Assembly: GCA_029851415.1 (NCBI GenBank)
Contig: CM056744.1
Coordinates: 14,453,268-14,517,267 of the forward strand
DNA: 64,000 nucleotides
Direction: 5' to 3'
From: Eretmocerus hayati
Taxonomy: Eukaryota > Arthropoda > Insecta > Hymenoptera > Aphelinidae
The number at the start of each line of letters is the position of its first letter. Position 1 is the first letter of the stretch. Below are positions 49,300 through 61,117 of this stretch, piece by piece. The notes below the pieces were generated by a model, which worked only from the letters and a program-made list of their open reading frames with translations, had not been told where the DNA came from and made no database searches. The translations under genes and the position numbers were made by a program.

Positions 49300-50674
49300 T
49301 TGGTATAATTTTTGCAAGTAAAAAAATATGTCGACCACGCACTCGTACCGAAATCATTTAAGGACTTGAGTCCACTCTCGGAGTAGCTTCGACCAGAGAC
49401 TCGGCCAGAGAATGAGTTATCCTATAGGTGTCCAAAATTGAGAAAATGACAACAAGTCAGTAATAGTATCACAGACATGGAAAATCTCTCATAGCAACGC
49501 TACTAAACGATCTTTCATCAGACTGAGTTCTCATTATATAATAAATAACATTTTTCTACATACATAGACACGGCATCGTTATCAATGACTTGTATTGAGC
49601 AATTTTGTTTATTCTGATGGCGAAATAAGGATACACTAGGACGTACTCTCCGCGGAATCGCGCGCGGGATATCATGTTTTCTTTTTGATTTAGGAAATTA
49701 GAATCAAACCGGTATCGAGATGATGGGTATCTGATTTGGTGTACAATGATTCCAATTTTGGCGGCAACCATCAACCTCTATTTCATTCAAAATGAAAGTC
49801 GTATCCAATTTTTCGTGGCACAACGAATGAAATATTCTATGCATAATTTTAAGGGAGTGCGTCTTTCCCCAAACCAACTTTTCGTACTAAAAACTGGCTA
49901 TGTCCGTCAAAATGCTACAATACCGCAACACGATACATACTTTTATAGACACAATGGTTAAAAAAAACGTCGTATTACTCAGCATAAAAACAATCAGAGC
50001 CCAGAATAAACTGTTCTAAAATATTGATTGTTGTGACAAATGCACCCAAAGATCAGTGTGACAATTACCGATACAAGTCAGGAGTTAATTTGAGGTCTCT
50101 CTAGAAGAGTTTTGAATGTGCGCGCCCAAAACGGAGTTACAATACAATGGGCGCGGTCTCTACACGAGCGCGCACGTTGATCCACTTCCTTGCACGTCGA
50201 TTAACCCTGTTGGCAGGGGCCATCCATCTATTACGTCCATGATTTGTAGCCTACGCTTGGACCTTTCATGACGTCTTAACCGAACGGAAATGGTTTTCAT
50301 TTGCCTTTCACAGAATTTCAATGATGTATCACAGAGACCTTGATTGTAAACTTCTAGATTTATCATTTTTTTTCTACCATACCGAAACGATTTCGTGAAC
50401 GAACCCTAAAAACGTCCTTGACGACCGATGCGAAGACGGCCACAAACACGATTCGAGACAACAGCTGATTGCGTTCGACTTAGATTCGATACATGAGACC
50501 GATGGAGATCAAGATATGGGCCGAAGATCAAGATATGGGCCGATTCCAAGCAAAAATAGTTGCGAGGCTGATCTTACGAATATGCTATATGATACATGAA
50601 AATATAAAATGAGACTCGGTATTTGAGAAATCCTCAACACTCGAAGTACTCGGTCATGGAGTTTTAGATGAAAT
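49300..50674. other. Spacer, no gene seen
   Basis: It holds open frames of 60-72 codons without recognisable motifs. It also holds a short inverted pair GATCAAGATATGGGCCGA repeated directly at 50507 and 50526. No mobile element end was recognised. Confidence 0.35.
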
Positions 50675-50900
50675 AAGGTGAGTGCACCCAACTTGCCCCC
50701 GACTGAGCCACTTCCTCAACAACTCTGGCTATTTACTTCACTAATCTAGCCCATCCCAATATTTCTCAATGTATCTTAGCTCATTTCCAAGCTTTTATCG
50801 AATCCTACAAAATGAGCTAAGGTACGTCGGAAAATATTGAGATGGTCCAGAGTTGTTGAAAAAATGGTTCAAAGGGGGGGGGGGAGGCACATTTACCTTA
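50675..50900. mobile_element. GTACCCAACATGCC-family inverted-repeat element, copy 5 (short)
   Basis: The left end TAAGGTGAGTGCACCCAACT and the right end GGCACATTTACCTTA enclose a fold-back interior (CAACAACTCTGGCTA against CCAGAGTTGTTG, CCCATCCCAATATTTCTC against GAAAATATTGAGATGG). A deletion derivative of 226 bp. It has a G-run of about 12 bases near its right end. Confidence 0.8.
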
Positions 50901-51296
50901 GTAGCCGGCTTTTGATACACCTTCATTCAAAAACCAACTCATCCTGGCCTCCTGAATGACAATCCAAGGTTCAGAATATTGAGTGCCATGGTGTAGAAAT
51001 TGTGGAAATCTTTACACCAAGATACAATTTTCGAACTCAAAAGTCAAAGTCAGAGTCGGCAAATTTTCGAATTTGATTTTTTCCTTAAAGAATGAAGAGG
51101 TTCTTGTTTCAGAAGATGATTAGTATACTACAATCTTTTTTAGATGATAAAGAATGCCTCGAATTTTTCAGATATTTGTGATGCTCCCTCTGGAAGTTAC
51201 CCGGCATTTACATTTATCCAGGTATAATTATTAACATCTCTCAAATTAATTCATAGAATAATATTTTTCTCTATTCTATATGATGAGTGATGTCTA

Positions 51297-51430
51297 CTCT
51301 GTAAAAGTCAACCAGTGAAATTCACTGGAAACCAGTCAATTTTTACTGGTTATCCATTCCAGAGCCGTTAAATGAACGGATCTGGACTGGTTTTCCATCT
51401 GTGAGTTTCACTGGTTGGCTCTGACAGAGT
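51297..51430. mobile_element. 134-bp MITE
   Basis: It begins ACTCTGTAAAAGTCAACCAG and ends CTGGTTGGCTCTGACAGAGT. Internal CCAGTGAAATTCACTGG and AACCAGT motifs are also palindromic. It is small, symmetrical and non-coding, immediately upstream of secreted-protein copy 3. Confidence 0.8.
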
Positions 51431-51733
51431 ATGGTTCGCTAGTGGAAACAAGGTCGACGGATTGAGGAAGAAATTACCAATAGTCGTTAAAATGATTGAA
51501 TGAGCCTCTATCCACATAAAAAACTCAACAAACTCACAGCACATTTCACTGAGCAAATAATTACTTCCACTAGTGAATGATTGGGTTGTATTGAGTGCAA
51601 TTACTTATACAAAATATACACGATTTCAATAATGTCGGATGTGGAACTGGGGTGATGATCGAAATAAAGTATCATTCACTTCAATACTCTTCTCAAGATT
51701 GCAGTCCCCTAAGGGACAGATTCTCATTGGAAA

Positions 51734-54700
51734 ATGTTTCAACGAAATTTTTTGGCCACCAGCACAGTTTTTGCGATGATGATAGTATCATCAATGGGGT
51801 GAGTAACCTCAAAATACCGATAAATATCGTGGTACTCTGACTTATTCCGATTGATTTTTCTTAGCATCGCCTTACTATAGAAAATCCAACATGTGTAATA
51901 GTTAATAGTTTTTATAATGAAAATATCAAGACCAATTAAACAAGTTATAGGACCACGTCCACCGATGGGCCCCATTGCACCTTGGAAAGATCGTTGATTT
52001 TAGCCTTTGCAGCGAACGTGTTTAGAACACTGACGACTTGCAAAAGTAGAATTTCAATTTTTTGATCTCCTGAGTATAAGTCTGAAAAACATCAACCTGC
52101 CTACTTTGGACTCTTTCGGCCCCCGAAAAATCTGTCCCTTGACACAAAATTCAGCCAATTAATACTACAAAATTCAAAAATGTTGGGTTCTTCCCCATCT
52201 TTCTCCGAAAATATTAGCATATAAAAATTTTATTGTTGTGGGAACATGAGTCTAGGTTACCAGAGATTTTTGGAATTTTTTTCAAATTTTTATGATGTAT
52301 ACAACTATAGAATTATCACAAATATCAATTTTCTGGCATGTCTAATACTGTAGCGAGTAGCATGATAGTTATGAGCAAGCTTGACCAATCGTTCCAAAAA
52401 TTGTATTCTCAACATGAACGAGACAGAATCGAGTCTCACGAAACTAACAACTTATCTCGATACAAATGGCTCAAATCACTATGTTGCATTTATAAAAATC
52501 ATTGAATGGCTTGAAAGCTGAGAAATTTTGCATAAAAGTCAAATTTACATACACAATATCCAAGGCTCGCTTTTTAAATTGACTATAGGTATATGATTAG
52601 GGTCTAAAAATTTTGTCACCCATGGAATGTGATATGGAGAGCCATGAGATTACCCTATTTGTCATCATGAGATATTTATAGGCATATTGATAGTATATTA
52701 AGCTACAAGGGCGCCAAAAGATATTTGCGCACGAGTCGCCGCAACGAGTGCGGAAATGTCGGCGCCCGAGTCGCTTACGATATTTTTTGTTATTCCTGTA
52801 AGCAAAAATGTAACCCACCCTAACAACAGTGGACGATGCGAAAATTGGCCGTCGCCCCAAGAGTCGACGGGCCTGGTTCCCCTTTCCCAGCATGAGTGGG
52901 TCCAAGGCCGTTGGGAGTCCAGGGAGCGAAGCCCCCGGCGCGGGCGGGGGTGCAGGGGGCGAAGCCCCCCGACTGAAAAATAATTCTGAATAATGTATCA
53001 TGAAAAAGTCTTGTTGTTATAGCGTGTTACCACGTTGCTCGAAACTATCAAAAGATCTAATTTTGATATTTCATATGTGAATTTGTATAGCGATGATTGA
53101 TCATCTACATGAATCTGAGAAGGTCGTCTGAAAGATTATGAACATTTCTATCTCTATTGATCGACTGAATATTTTTACTATGAATTCATCCCAAACAATG
53201 AGTAATTGGAGGGTTCATATCCCTTTTTTTAGCGACACATAGACATGCATCCTCGATTCTCCGAACTATTTTCTAAATCGTCCACAGCTAGCAATTCATA
53301 ATATTCACTTCTTTACTGAGAAGAGATTGATCGGACAATAACATGATTCCACTGCGAAAACGAAGTTTAAACAGTGCGTAAATGACTGATTGGCGCACAG
53401 AAGTGCATTAAAGCAGTGCGTCAAAAAATTTTGGCGCACACTTGATCCGAAATAATGCGCAAATCCGCTATTTACGCACGCACACTCGCGTCTAAATAGC
53501 CGTTTTTGCCCACAGAATAACAAAAATATTAATTTTGACTACTTATATATAACCCATTTAATAACCAGCATATCTTATTTACTCAATTTAATTGTACTCC
53601 CAGATGGAGAGTTTATTTCAATGATACAGCGAAGAAATATACAAAATATATACCATCCATTGTGAAAGATCTGAACCTGGATCCTGTGCAACTTGAACCA
53701 GTGAACAAAGTGAGGGCTTTATCAACTTTTTCAAGGGCATCATGGAACGAATTCCATCAATCAAAATTTTTTCCATGATTTTTTGACACGCAGAGCAATC
53801 TGAAGATCTAATCTCATATTTTCGTTCCTTCGAAATTCTCCAATGAATAAGTGAAAATTTTAAATCGTCATGAACTGCCTCGCAGAAGTTTTTTAATTAG
53901 TTTTTTTCTACCATCTTGTAGAATTAGACACTGATTGTAAGTCAATTTACATTTGAGAGGAATGAATTTTATCCTTTAGCATTTCTTACTCAAGGTTTAA
54001 CTCACAATATGATAGAGTTTCTTATTTCCGAATATGTTATAGATTTGTGTCAAGATTCTTCGAATTTTACAGATATCGATTCACGCGAGGATTCATGGAT
54101 ACACAGTATAACGTATTTGAAAGTTTAAAAACTCATCTTCTTCTTAATTTTCTTTACAGTTTGGCGTAATCTCAACATTAGAATTGAGTCAAGGAAAACT
54201 TTATGGACTCTCAAACATAACGATTGCTGAGGGCGATCATTTTTATGCAGAGCCTGGATATCCCATAAAAATATTGGGCATCTTGACCTTTCCCAAATTG
54301 AGAGCTAACTATGATTTTGTTGAACACAATAAGATATCATTTTCCGGTCCGGAAAAAGGAAACGTAGATGCCTTCAATGAAAATGTCAAAATTGAAATCG
54401 ATCTCATGGTTGAACCTATATTTACAGAAAAAGTCATTCTTAAGTGGGAGTTGATCAACAATGGGTGAGACTTTTTTTCGATTTAAGATTTTTCTATTCG
54501 ATCTCTTTCTAAATCGTTTCGCAAAGTGACCATAATTACTGAATCATATTTTTTTTCTATTTCAGGACACTGGGTGCTAACGGCAATGAAATAGCAGATG
54601 ACGACTTTAAAGAGTACATGCAGGAAATACTTTTTAACATTCATAAAGAAAAGGTGCTTGCGATCATGAAAGAAGTTGAAAAAAGAATCAGTGAAAATTT

Positions 54701-54827
54701 GATTGAATTTGTTGGTAAAGTTGCCGGAGAATTAGTACAAAGTTCGACACTAGGACTTTCTTGTGACAAGAATTCTAAAGAATCACTGTGTAAATTTTTC
54801 ATCAAAAACGTCGAAGATGATCAGTAG
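51734..54827 (+). CDS. Secreted group-7-allergen-like (TULIP-type) protein, copy 3
   Basis: Paralogue of copies 1, 2 and 4, 245 residues. Exons: 51734-51798 (signal peptide MFQRNFLATSTVFAMMIVSS, donor GTGAGT), 53604-53709 (WRVYFNDTAKKYTKYIPSIV), 54160-54464 (LYGLSNITI and YPIKILGILTFPKLRANYDF) and 54566-54827 (C-terminal helix, TAG). Phases 2, 0, 2. Exon 1 was not obvious and was located by its phase and hydrophobic core. Exons 1 and 2 start and end at the same codon positions as in copy 2 (65 and 106 nt), which makes copies 2 and 3 the closest pair in structure. The terminal exon has the cysteine pair shared with copy 2 (LSCDKNSKESLCKFF). Intron 1 (1.8 kb) contains the second GC-rich hairpin element. 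Confidence 0.75.
52690..53010. repeat. Composite GC-rich hairpin element, copy 2 (reverse orientation)
   Basis: Reverse-complement counterpart of 1330-1800. A TTTGCGCACGAG segment at about 52720 is followed by a GC-rich hairpin block (about 52850-52972, with GCGAAGCCCCC repeated). The AT-rich end comes next (GACTGAAAAATAATTCTGAA, 52970-53010), which matches the other end at 1345-1390. It lies inside intron 1 of secreted-protein copy 3. Confidence 0.65.
53340..53515. repeat. TGCGCAC/GTGCGTAAA-rich degenerate inverted repeat
   Basis: Multiple GCGCA and GTGCGTAAAT motifs in both orientations (AACAGTGCGTAAATGACTG against GCTATTTACGCACGC). Related to the repeats at 204-460 and 1583-1790. In intron 1 of secreted-protein copy 3. 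Confidence 0.6.
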
Positions 54828-54881
54828 ATATTCAAAATTGATGAATAATTCTTAATATATATAAATTTTAGTTAGCAAATT

Positions 54882-54887
54882 AATAAA
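54882..54887 (+). terminator. Poly(A) signal of secreted-protein copy 3
   Basis: AATAAA 55 bases past the stop, in the context TTAATAAAGACTG, close to the matching site of copy 4 (TTAATAAAAGCTG). Confidence 0.6.
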
Positions 54888-55341
54888 GACTGCGCAAGAT
54901 AAAATGTGAGAGGAAATTTTTATTAATGAGTACACACATTTTTTGTTCTCATCTGACAACTGTCGTCCCTAATTTGGCTCATCACTACCCTCAAAACATG
55001 AGATGAGCCATCAGGAGTACTAAGGAAGCCATGATTCTCTGATGAGTCCGGTTGACGATAAGAATTTGGTACAATAAAAAGACTTTTTATGCGAGTGAAG
55101 TATAGATTTTAAATCTCGCAAATAGTTTAAGCCGTGATCAATTGTTTGTTTTTTTCAAAATTGTTAGTCAATTATTCTGAAGAATTTTTTCAAGTTTGTT
55201 GTTCAAAAACAGCATAAAGATTATCGATCATTTTTCAGCTTTGTCGAGACATATTAATCAATGGCTGATGTGAGTCAATTTCGAAGCTTATACTCTTCAA
55301 AATATCTCGAAGCATTTCTTCATCATTTAAATTTATCGGTG

Positions 55342-55582
55342 AGGTGAGTGTACCCAACTTGACCCCACTAAGCCCGTTTCTCAACAACTCTGATTTTTTC
55401 TACTTCACTATTTTGGACCATCTCAATATTTTCCAACTCATCTCATTTTGAAGCTTGTTTCAAACCTCACAGAATGACTTAAGATACGTTGGAAAATATT
55501 GAGATGGTCCAAAATAGTGAAGTAAAAATAATCAGAGTTGTTGAGAAAAGGGCTTAACGGGGTTAAGTTGGGTACACTCACC
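55342..55582. mobile_element. GTACCCAACATGCC-family fold-back element, copy 6
   Basis: A 241-bp near-palindrome. The ends are AGGTGAGTGTACCCAACTTG and AAGTTGGGTACACTCACCT. Arms of about 95 bases share TCTCAACAACTCTGATT, CTTCACTATTTTGGACC and ATCTCAATATTTTCCAAC with their inverted partners. It is the best preserved short member of the family and helps define its ends. Confidence 0.9.
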
Positions 55583-56964
55583 TTATTTGAAAAATTAGTC
55601 GGGATTGGGGTATATTATAGATATCACGATTACGGTGTTTTGTGAAAATACGCTATTACTCTTGTTCCCAAAAAAAACAGTGTTTACTTCTGAATCAACT
55701 TTTTTTGTTCAAGCCAATTTGCTTTAAATAATGCTTTCATTGAAGACGGATCCACAACTCTAGTTCAACGAAAAATTACAATTCTACTGAAAAGGCAGCA
55801 GCAAATTTATTCCGAAATACAAAACTATTAGGTTCATCGCACGCTCATTCAAAAACTCTTCCATTTCATTCGGAGAAATGTTTCCACAGACACAAAAAAT
55901 GGCGACTCCAAACTCATAATCTCCTCTATGTTGATCACGTCATTATTCAAGTCAACAATTTTTTTTGTATTAAATAAGTCATGCATCACCAATCCTTCAG
56001 AATGACATGTCAATCTTTCGTCAGAATGTAAAAGTTACGGCCTCATTTAACGTCAATAAAACATTCTCAATAATTGTCAAAGAGCGTATATCTAATCAAT
56101 CGAAGTATGAAATTCTCGACTCAGAGTGATCCATAATGGGTTGTTATTATGTACCTCTTCTTACAGCAGAGAAAATAATATCAAGAGAAATTTCATGCGT
56201 GACCTTGAGAACCCTTAGGAGTTCATAGTCGCGTGATAGTGTGAATTACAAACTTTCAACTAATTCATGAAGAATAATTGGAGCCTCAATCAACTAACTG
56301 ACACTTACACCGTTTCAATATTTGGTTAATAGGATATAATATCAGCTCAGCTGAAGTGCTATAGCATGTATACAGCAGTCAATTATGTAAAAATAACGCT
56401 TACATATGAAATATCCTTGTCACCAGTTCCAGTACATTGAATGATGTATATCGAGTGTCAAATATAGTCAATCAATTATTTTGTATAAGGTCAAATGACT
56501 CAATATTTGCAAACTAGAATTAATCAAATCCAGAGTTTTGAGATTTCTAATTTTCATTGATGATATCGAAATCAAGACGTTCGCGAGAGACCACGGGTTT
56601 AAAATTTAATTTCGGTCATGAACTGGACACTTTTATACTGACAAACAAGTTTGTATGGGGTAAATTCATTTCGTTGATTTCTCATACCCTCCACAAAATA
56701 GTCTACATGATAGATCATTGTTGGAATTATTTTTTAAGTCATTATGAGTCCGTGAAAGTTGAAAGATGACAAATCGCGGACATATTCTAAGACCAAAGGT
56801 ATTAGATTTCGAAACCCATTTTATTGATGTGGGTCAAACATTTTAGAACGATGCAGTTTTTTGATTTTTTCTATTCAATTCATCTTCAAGCTTGCTTTTT
56901 CTAAAGGGAAAGGGTTGCTTTTGGTCCAGCAAATTTTCGATCCATTTTTCTATTCGATCCACTA
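55583..56964. other. Spacer with coding-like relics, no gene
   Basis: On the minus strand, 55790-55980 reads in pieces as FGVAIFCVCGNISPNEMEEF and MHDLFNTKKIVDLNNDVINI. The latter resembles WDLLNTKKFLNI on the minus strand at 674-750. Stops and frame changes separate the pieces. I could not name the family. Confidence 0.25.
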
Positions 56965-57796
56965 CAGTAGAACCTGTAAAGTTGGACACTCTCTATGTTG
57001 GACACCTCATTAAGTTGTACGCCTTTCATCGGAACCGAAAAAAATTACATTGGTTCAAATGGGAATTTTTCTCTGTATGTTGGACACTCCATATGTTGGA
57101 CACCTCGCTAAGTTTTACCCCTCACAAGGGATCCAGAAATAGTATTTCAATGCATGAAAACCTTCAAAGTTAGACATTTCAAATTATGTGACACATACTT
57201 GGACGTTCACCAGCTCAAGTTATCAGAATAAGTCTGTATTGCCTACTGACCATCTCATAATATGATGTACGCACATACCTGGCGTAAAAAATGTTTCGAA
57301 ATGCGTCAAGAAAGCAGGCTTCCAGAATTGGCAGAATGACATCTTTTGAGAAAATTGTATGAAGATGATGAAACAAGACGACATGGTTGATAATTGAACT
57401 GTTCAATTTTCTTTACAGTTGTTCGAATATGATATCTGGAATTCTTAAGTATGACTCAACTATCTATCGATTCCTCAATAATAATTAATGGACATATTAC
57501 GGATATTTTGATTCATTTATTGGATATTTGAAATTACGAACGGTTAAGTGACGACATGATTGGGAATTGCATTGTTCAATTTTTTACTCCAGATATTCGA
57601 AGGATATATCTTCAATCCTCAAGTATTTGTCATCTACTAATTTGCCAGTGAATGAGTGCTTATATTAGATTTATTCATTCAGTGACTTGACGTTAGGATG
57701 AGTCGATTATTTGGCATGTCCGTGTATGTTGGACACCTCGCTATATTGGACACTTTTCTTCGGAACTAAACTGTCCAACTTAGACAGGTTCTATTG
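56965..57796. mobile_element. TA-flanked pogo/Tc1-mariner-like non-autonomous element
   Basis: It starts CAGTAGAACCTGTAAAGTTG and ends CTTAGACAGGTTCTATTG, inverted copies, each flanked by TA (56963-56964 and 57797-57798). The subterminal motif TTGGACACCTC is repeated four times across both ends. CAGTNGAACCT termini with a TA duplication are typical of pogo/Tigger-type elements. The 832-bp interior encodes no DDE transposase. Confidence 0.85.
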
Positions 57797-59605
57797 TATT
57801 CTCTTCAACACAATTTTTTCCATCTCATTAATTCCCAAAAACCATTTTGTCCCTCTTGCTGAAATCTATCGATTGGAGCAAACTTCTGGCTGGTACTGAA
57901 AATCGAAACTTTTTGCTTGGGATTTCTAGGTTTGGGGTCAAAATAGACAAAAATATCAGGTTTTTAGGCTCGAAATGAAAATTTTCCAGGTTCTTCCAGG
58001 TGCTAGATTTTTTCTAGGTTGTTTCAAGGTTTTCAAGGTTTCTCGGGTTTGCTAGACACCCTTAACCAAAATTATTAAAAATTCAACCAAAATAGTTACA
58101 AATTTGAGCAAGTAGTTGAAAATTCAACCTGCTGGTTGAAATGTTAGTTGTGAATCAACCAATTATTCCACTGCGTCGTTTCAAGTACAACTTCTTAGTC
58201 TAAAAAGAGATTTCAAAAATTGATACTTTGAAACGTAAATGTTGACGGTACCCAAGAAAAGAGTCATCTGTTGGTTCGGGCCTGATAATTTTATCCAGAG
58301 TCTATACACAACTTATGGAGTCTATACTATATTCGAGAGAGCCCCAGGTTTCTATGCAGATATTGACAAAACTTAAGAAGAGGGTTTGTTCCGATTACCG
58401 ATTAGCGAAACCCATAGCCCCCCATGCATATTCTTGCTATATCAGTTTACAGTTAGCCGTCGTGATATATCATCACTGTGAGTTTGGTTTGATGTAAAAC
58501 GTTCCCCATTTCACATTTGTGACATTATAATTAAGATAAGATGCCCAAGTGTAAGCAATCATGTCTGAATCGATAAATTAAGGCGTTTCGGTGTATTTAC
58601 ATCAAAATTTGAGTTCTCGTATTTAGTAGAAAGACTATAGGCACATCCAAAAAAAGTTTTAAAAAATTGTTTTACAAAAGTGACCCACCGTTACTCAAAT
58701 ATTTTTCAGAAAATCATGCCGATAGATAAATAAGGAAGATATACTCTCCACCAGGAATCAGTGAAATATAGATTTTCAGATTCTTGAAAGAATAGGTTTC
58801 TGAAAATTTTCCTGTTTCTCACCTATTTGCCCATATAACATCGAAAAAAATTTCGTCAATATGAATTCCTGTAGATTTTTTAGAGGCCTTCCGAATGCGA
58901 CCAACTGCATGTTTGTATCTTGCTTCAGATCGGAACTACACCGATTTTACTAAAAAAAAGTTGATGTTCTCTTCTTCAAACATTGACAGAAAAATGTTCC
59001 CCACCGGTATGGAAAAAATTTTCTGGGACCCATGGGGATCCAAAGTTCATGTTCTGGATCCTAGAATCAAAATGAAAATGGTTAAAAAAACAATCTGAGA
59101 CATTGTCTGCAATTCGTGCTCCTCTTTCGCGAAGAATTATTCATAACTCATATCACATTTTATTCAAATTCTGCTACTGCCGGGACCTTTCCGCTTTTTT
59201 GCAGAATGCTGGGGATGTTTCTAGTTATTTCGGGTTTTGCCGGGGAGTTCGGTTATCTCACCTAAACATTACGCGAATTTGCCGGATTTGAACTCTTGCC
59301 GGTAACAGATATATTAATTAGTAGATTAAATCAAGACGCTTCGGGTAAGAGAAAGTGGCTTTGGCTTAAATGATAGGAAGCAAGTTAGTAACCGCTATTG
59401 AAAAAGATGATTGTTTAAGAATTGGAGCTCGGTGCAAATGAACAATAAAAACCAGCATTCTCTACATTTTTCCAGGTTTTCCGCAATAAATCGAAAAATA
59501 TTCGAATTTTCGGGAAAATTTGTAGAGTAATTTTTTGCAGATCTTGAATAAAAGATCTAAAAGAGTAATCTCAACACTTTTCCTGGTAAAACGCACCCTT
59601 TTCCA
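57797..59605. other. Spacer, no gene seen
   Basis: It contains a degenerate TTCCAGGTT/CAAGGTTT run (57925-58055) and an ATTCAACC-type run (58065-58145), both low-grade tandem sequences. Open frames of 60-67 codons lack motifs. Confidence 0.35.
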
Positions 59606-60310
59606 CGGTGCGCTTTTAGGACGAAGAAGTTTGACAAAACTGACGAAAAAATCTGAAAAAGTCATTTTTCTCGTTAAAATTCCCCGAACAAGACCCACTT
59701 TTCAGGTAAATCTCATCAGATTGTCTTTATGAGTGATTGACAAATCAAGAATTCACCATACATTGCTTATGGAGGAATTGGGTGGCTTCCCGTTTTCTTC
59801 GCTTGCTCAAGGTTTTCTTGCAATTACTCAGAAAAGATGGGTCATAGCAAAAAATGTCCAGAATGATATTTTATAGATTTTTCAAAGATCTACAAGATTC
59901 TGTAGTTAGACTCATGAAGGACCTCAAACGACCTCGAGAGAACTGCTTATCATGAAAAATAAACGCAAAAAACCTTGCATTTTTTATTTATTTCCCACTA
60001 TCTTCTTCAATACCATGGAGAAAGGCTAACTTTCTCGATTGATCCAACTACGTCATCTTGTAGATCTTCAAAAAATCTAGAAGAAACTATTTTTCACATT
60101 TTTCGCTAGCATTCACCTTTTCTGAGTAATTTCGAAAAAAACTCGAGAAGCAATGTATGGTGGGTTCTTAATATGATGATCACTCAAGAAGACGATCTGA
60201 TACGATTTACCTGAAAAATGGATCTTGTTCGAGGAGTTTCAACGAGAAAGATGGCTTTTTCAGATTTTTTCGTCATTTTTGTAAAACTTTTTTGTCCTAG
60301 AAGCGCACCG
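59606..60310. mobile_element. 705-bp fold-back element
   Basis: It begins CGGTGCGCTTTTAGGACGAA and ends TTTTGTCCTAGAAGCGCACCG. The arms run about 240-270 bases with matched blocks GACGAAAAAATCTGAAAAAG, ACTTTTCAGGTAAATC and CACCATACATTGCTT. Short frames that overlap the two arms are mirror images and not genes. Confidence 0.9.
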
Positions 60311-61117
60311 TGTTTCGGAGTCAATCTTGGTTAAAATATCGTCATAATCGAATTTGTTTGAATGAATTTGCTAGAATTGGGTCCAAACTTCATTTTAAAT
60401 AATGCAGTCAATTTTGATGGAAGAATGTTTTTTAGTATTATTCACATTTTCAAAATCAAGTTCGCCATTGTATCATGGGTCTACAAGCTTGAAAGCATCT
60501 CAACTCATCATCTTCATGATATTTCTTTGAAATGAAAAACATGGAAAAGAGACTACAAATACATAATGAATTACAAAATATTTACCTCTCAAGCATAAAG
60601 CAACAAAAATGCGTGTTCAGCAGACGAGAAGTGAACATGAATAGAAGCGTTTACAGTTGTGTGATCAACAAAAAAACTTTATCGTTAAATTATATAGATA
60701 CTCATGATACTTGCATATACACCTTATTGTGTATTATGCGCGAGATTACTAAATTGCTGATGTCGAGGGCGAATGAAAATCCAACAACTGGTACTGGACG
60801 AAGATCATCGATTCTTTCACTAACGAATTGAATAATTGCATCGTCGGACAACATTTAACATAGTTTGAAGTAAAATTACGGCTACAGGCATACTTGCATT
60901 TACACTTCGTTCCCCTCCATTGAGGATGTGGTAAAGAATATTTAGAAAGTTAGGAATACAACATTTTTGATAAATTCATTCATCCTCGACATCGGTAGCA
61001 CACCAACCTTTCATCATTTTGATATAAATTCGAATAAAACCCGCTTTTATATCAGTTCTTTGTCACCCCCGCAGAAAAGAATTTTCTTCTTGCAGAATTT
61101 CATTGATACACATCATC
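60311..61117. other. Spacer upstream of secreted-protein copy 4
   Basis: A 99-codon frame at 60532-60831 has no recognisable domain and no paralogue. I see no gene. The promoter of copy 4 should lie in the last few hundred bases, but I see no clear core element. Confidence 0.35.

Noticed and set aside
52597..53001. 134-codon proline-rich minus-strand frame
   Set aside because: The proline-rich part is the GC-rich hairpin repeat. The rest is intron sequence of secreted-protein copy 3.
59462..59732. Overlapping frames near the left arm of the 705-bp fold-back
   Set aside because: Mirror-image similarity to the right arm shows that they are repeat sequence.
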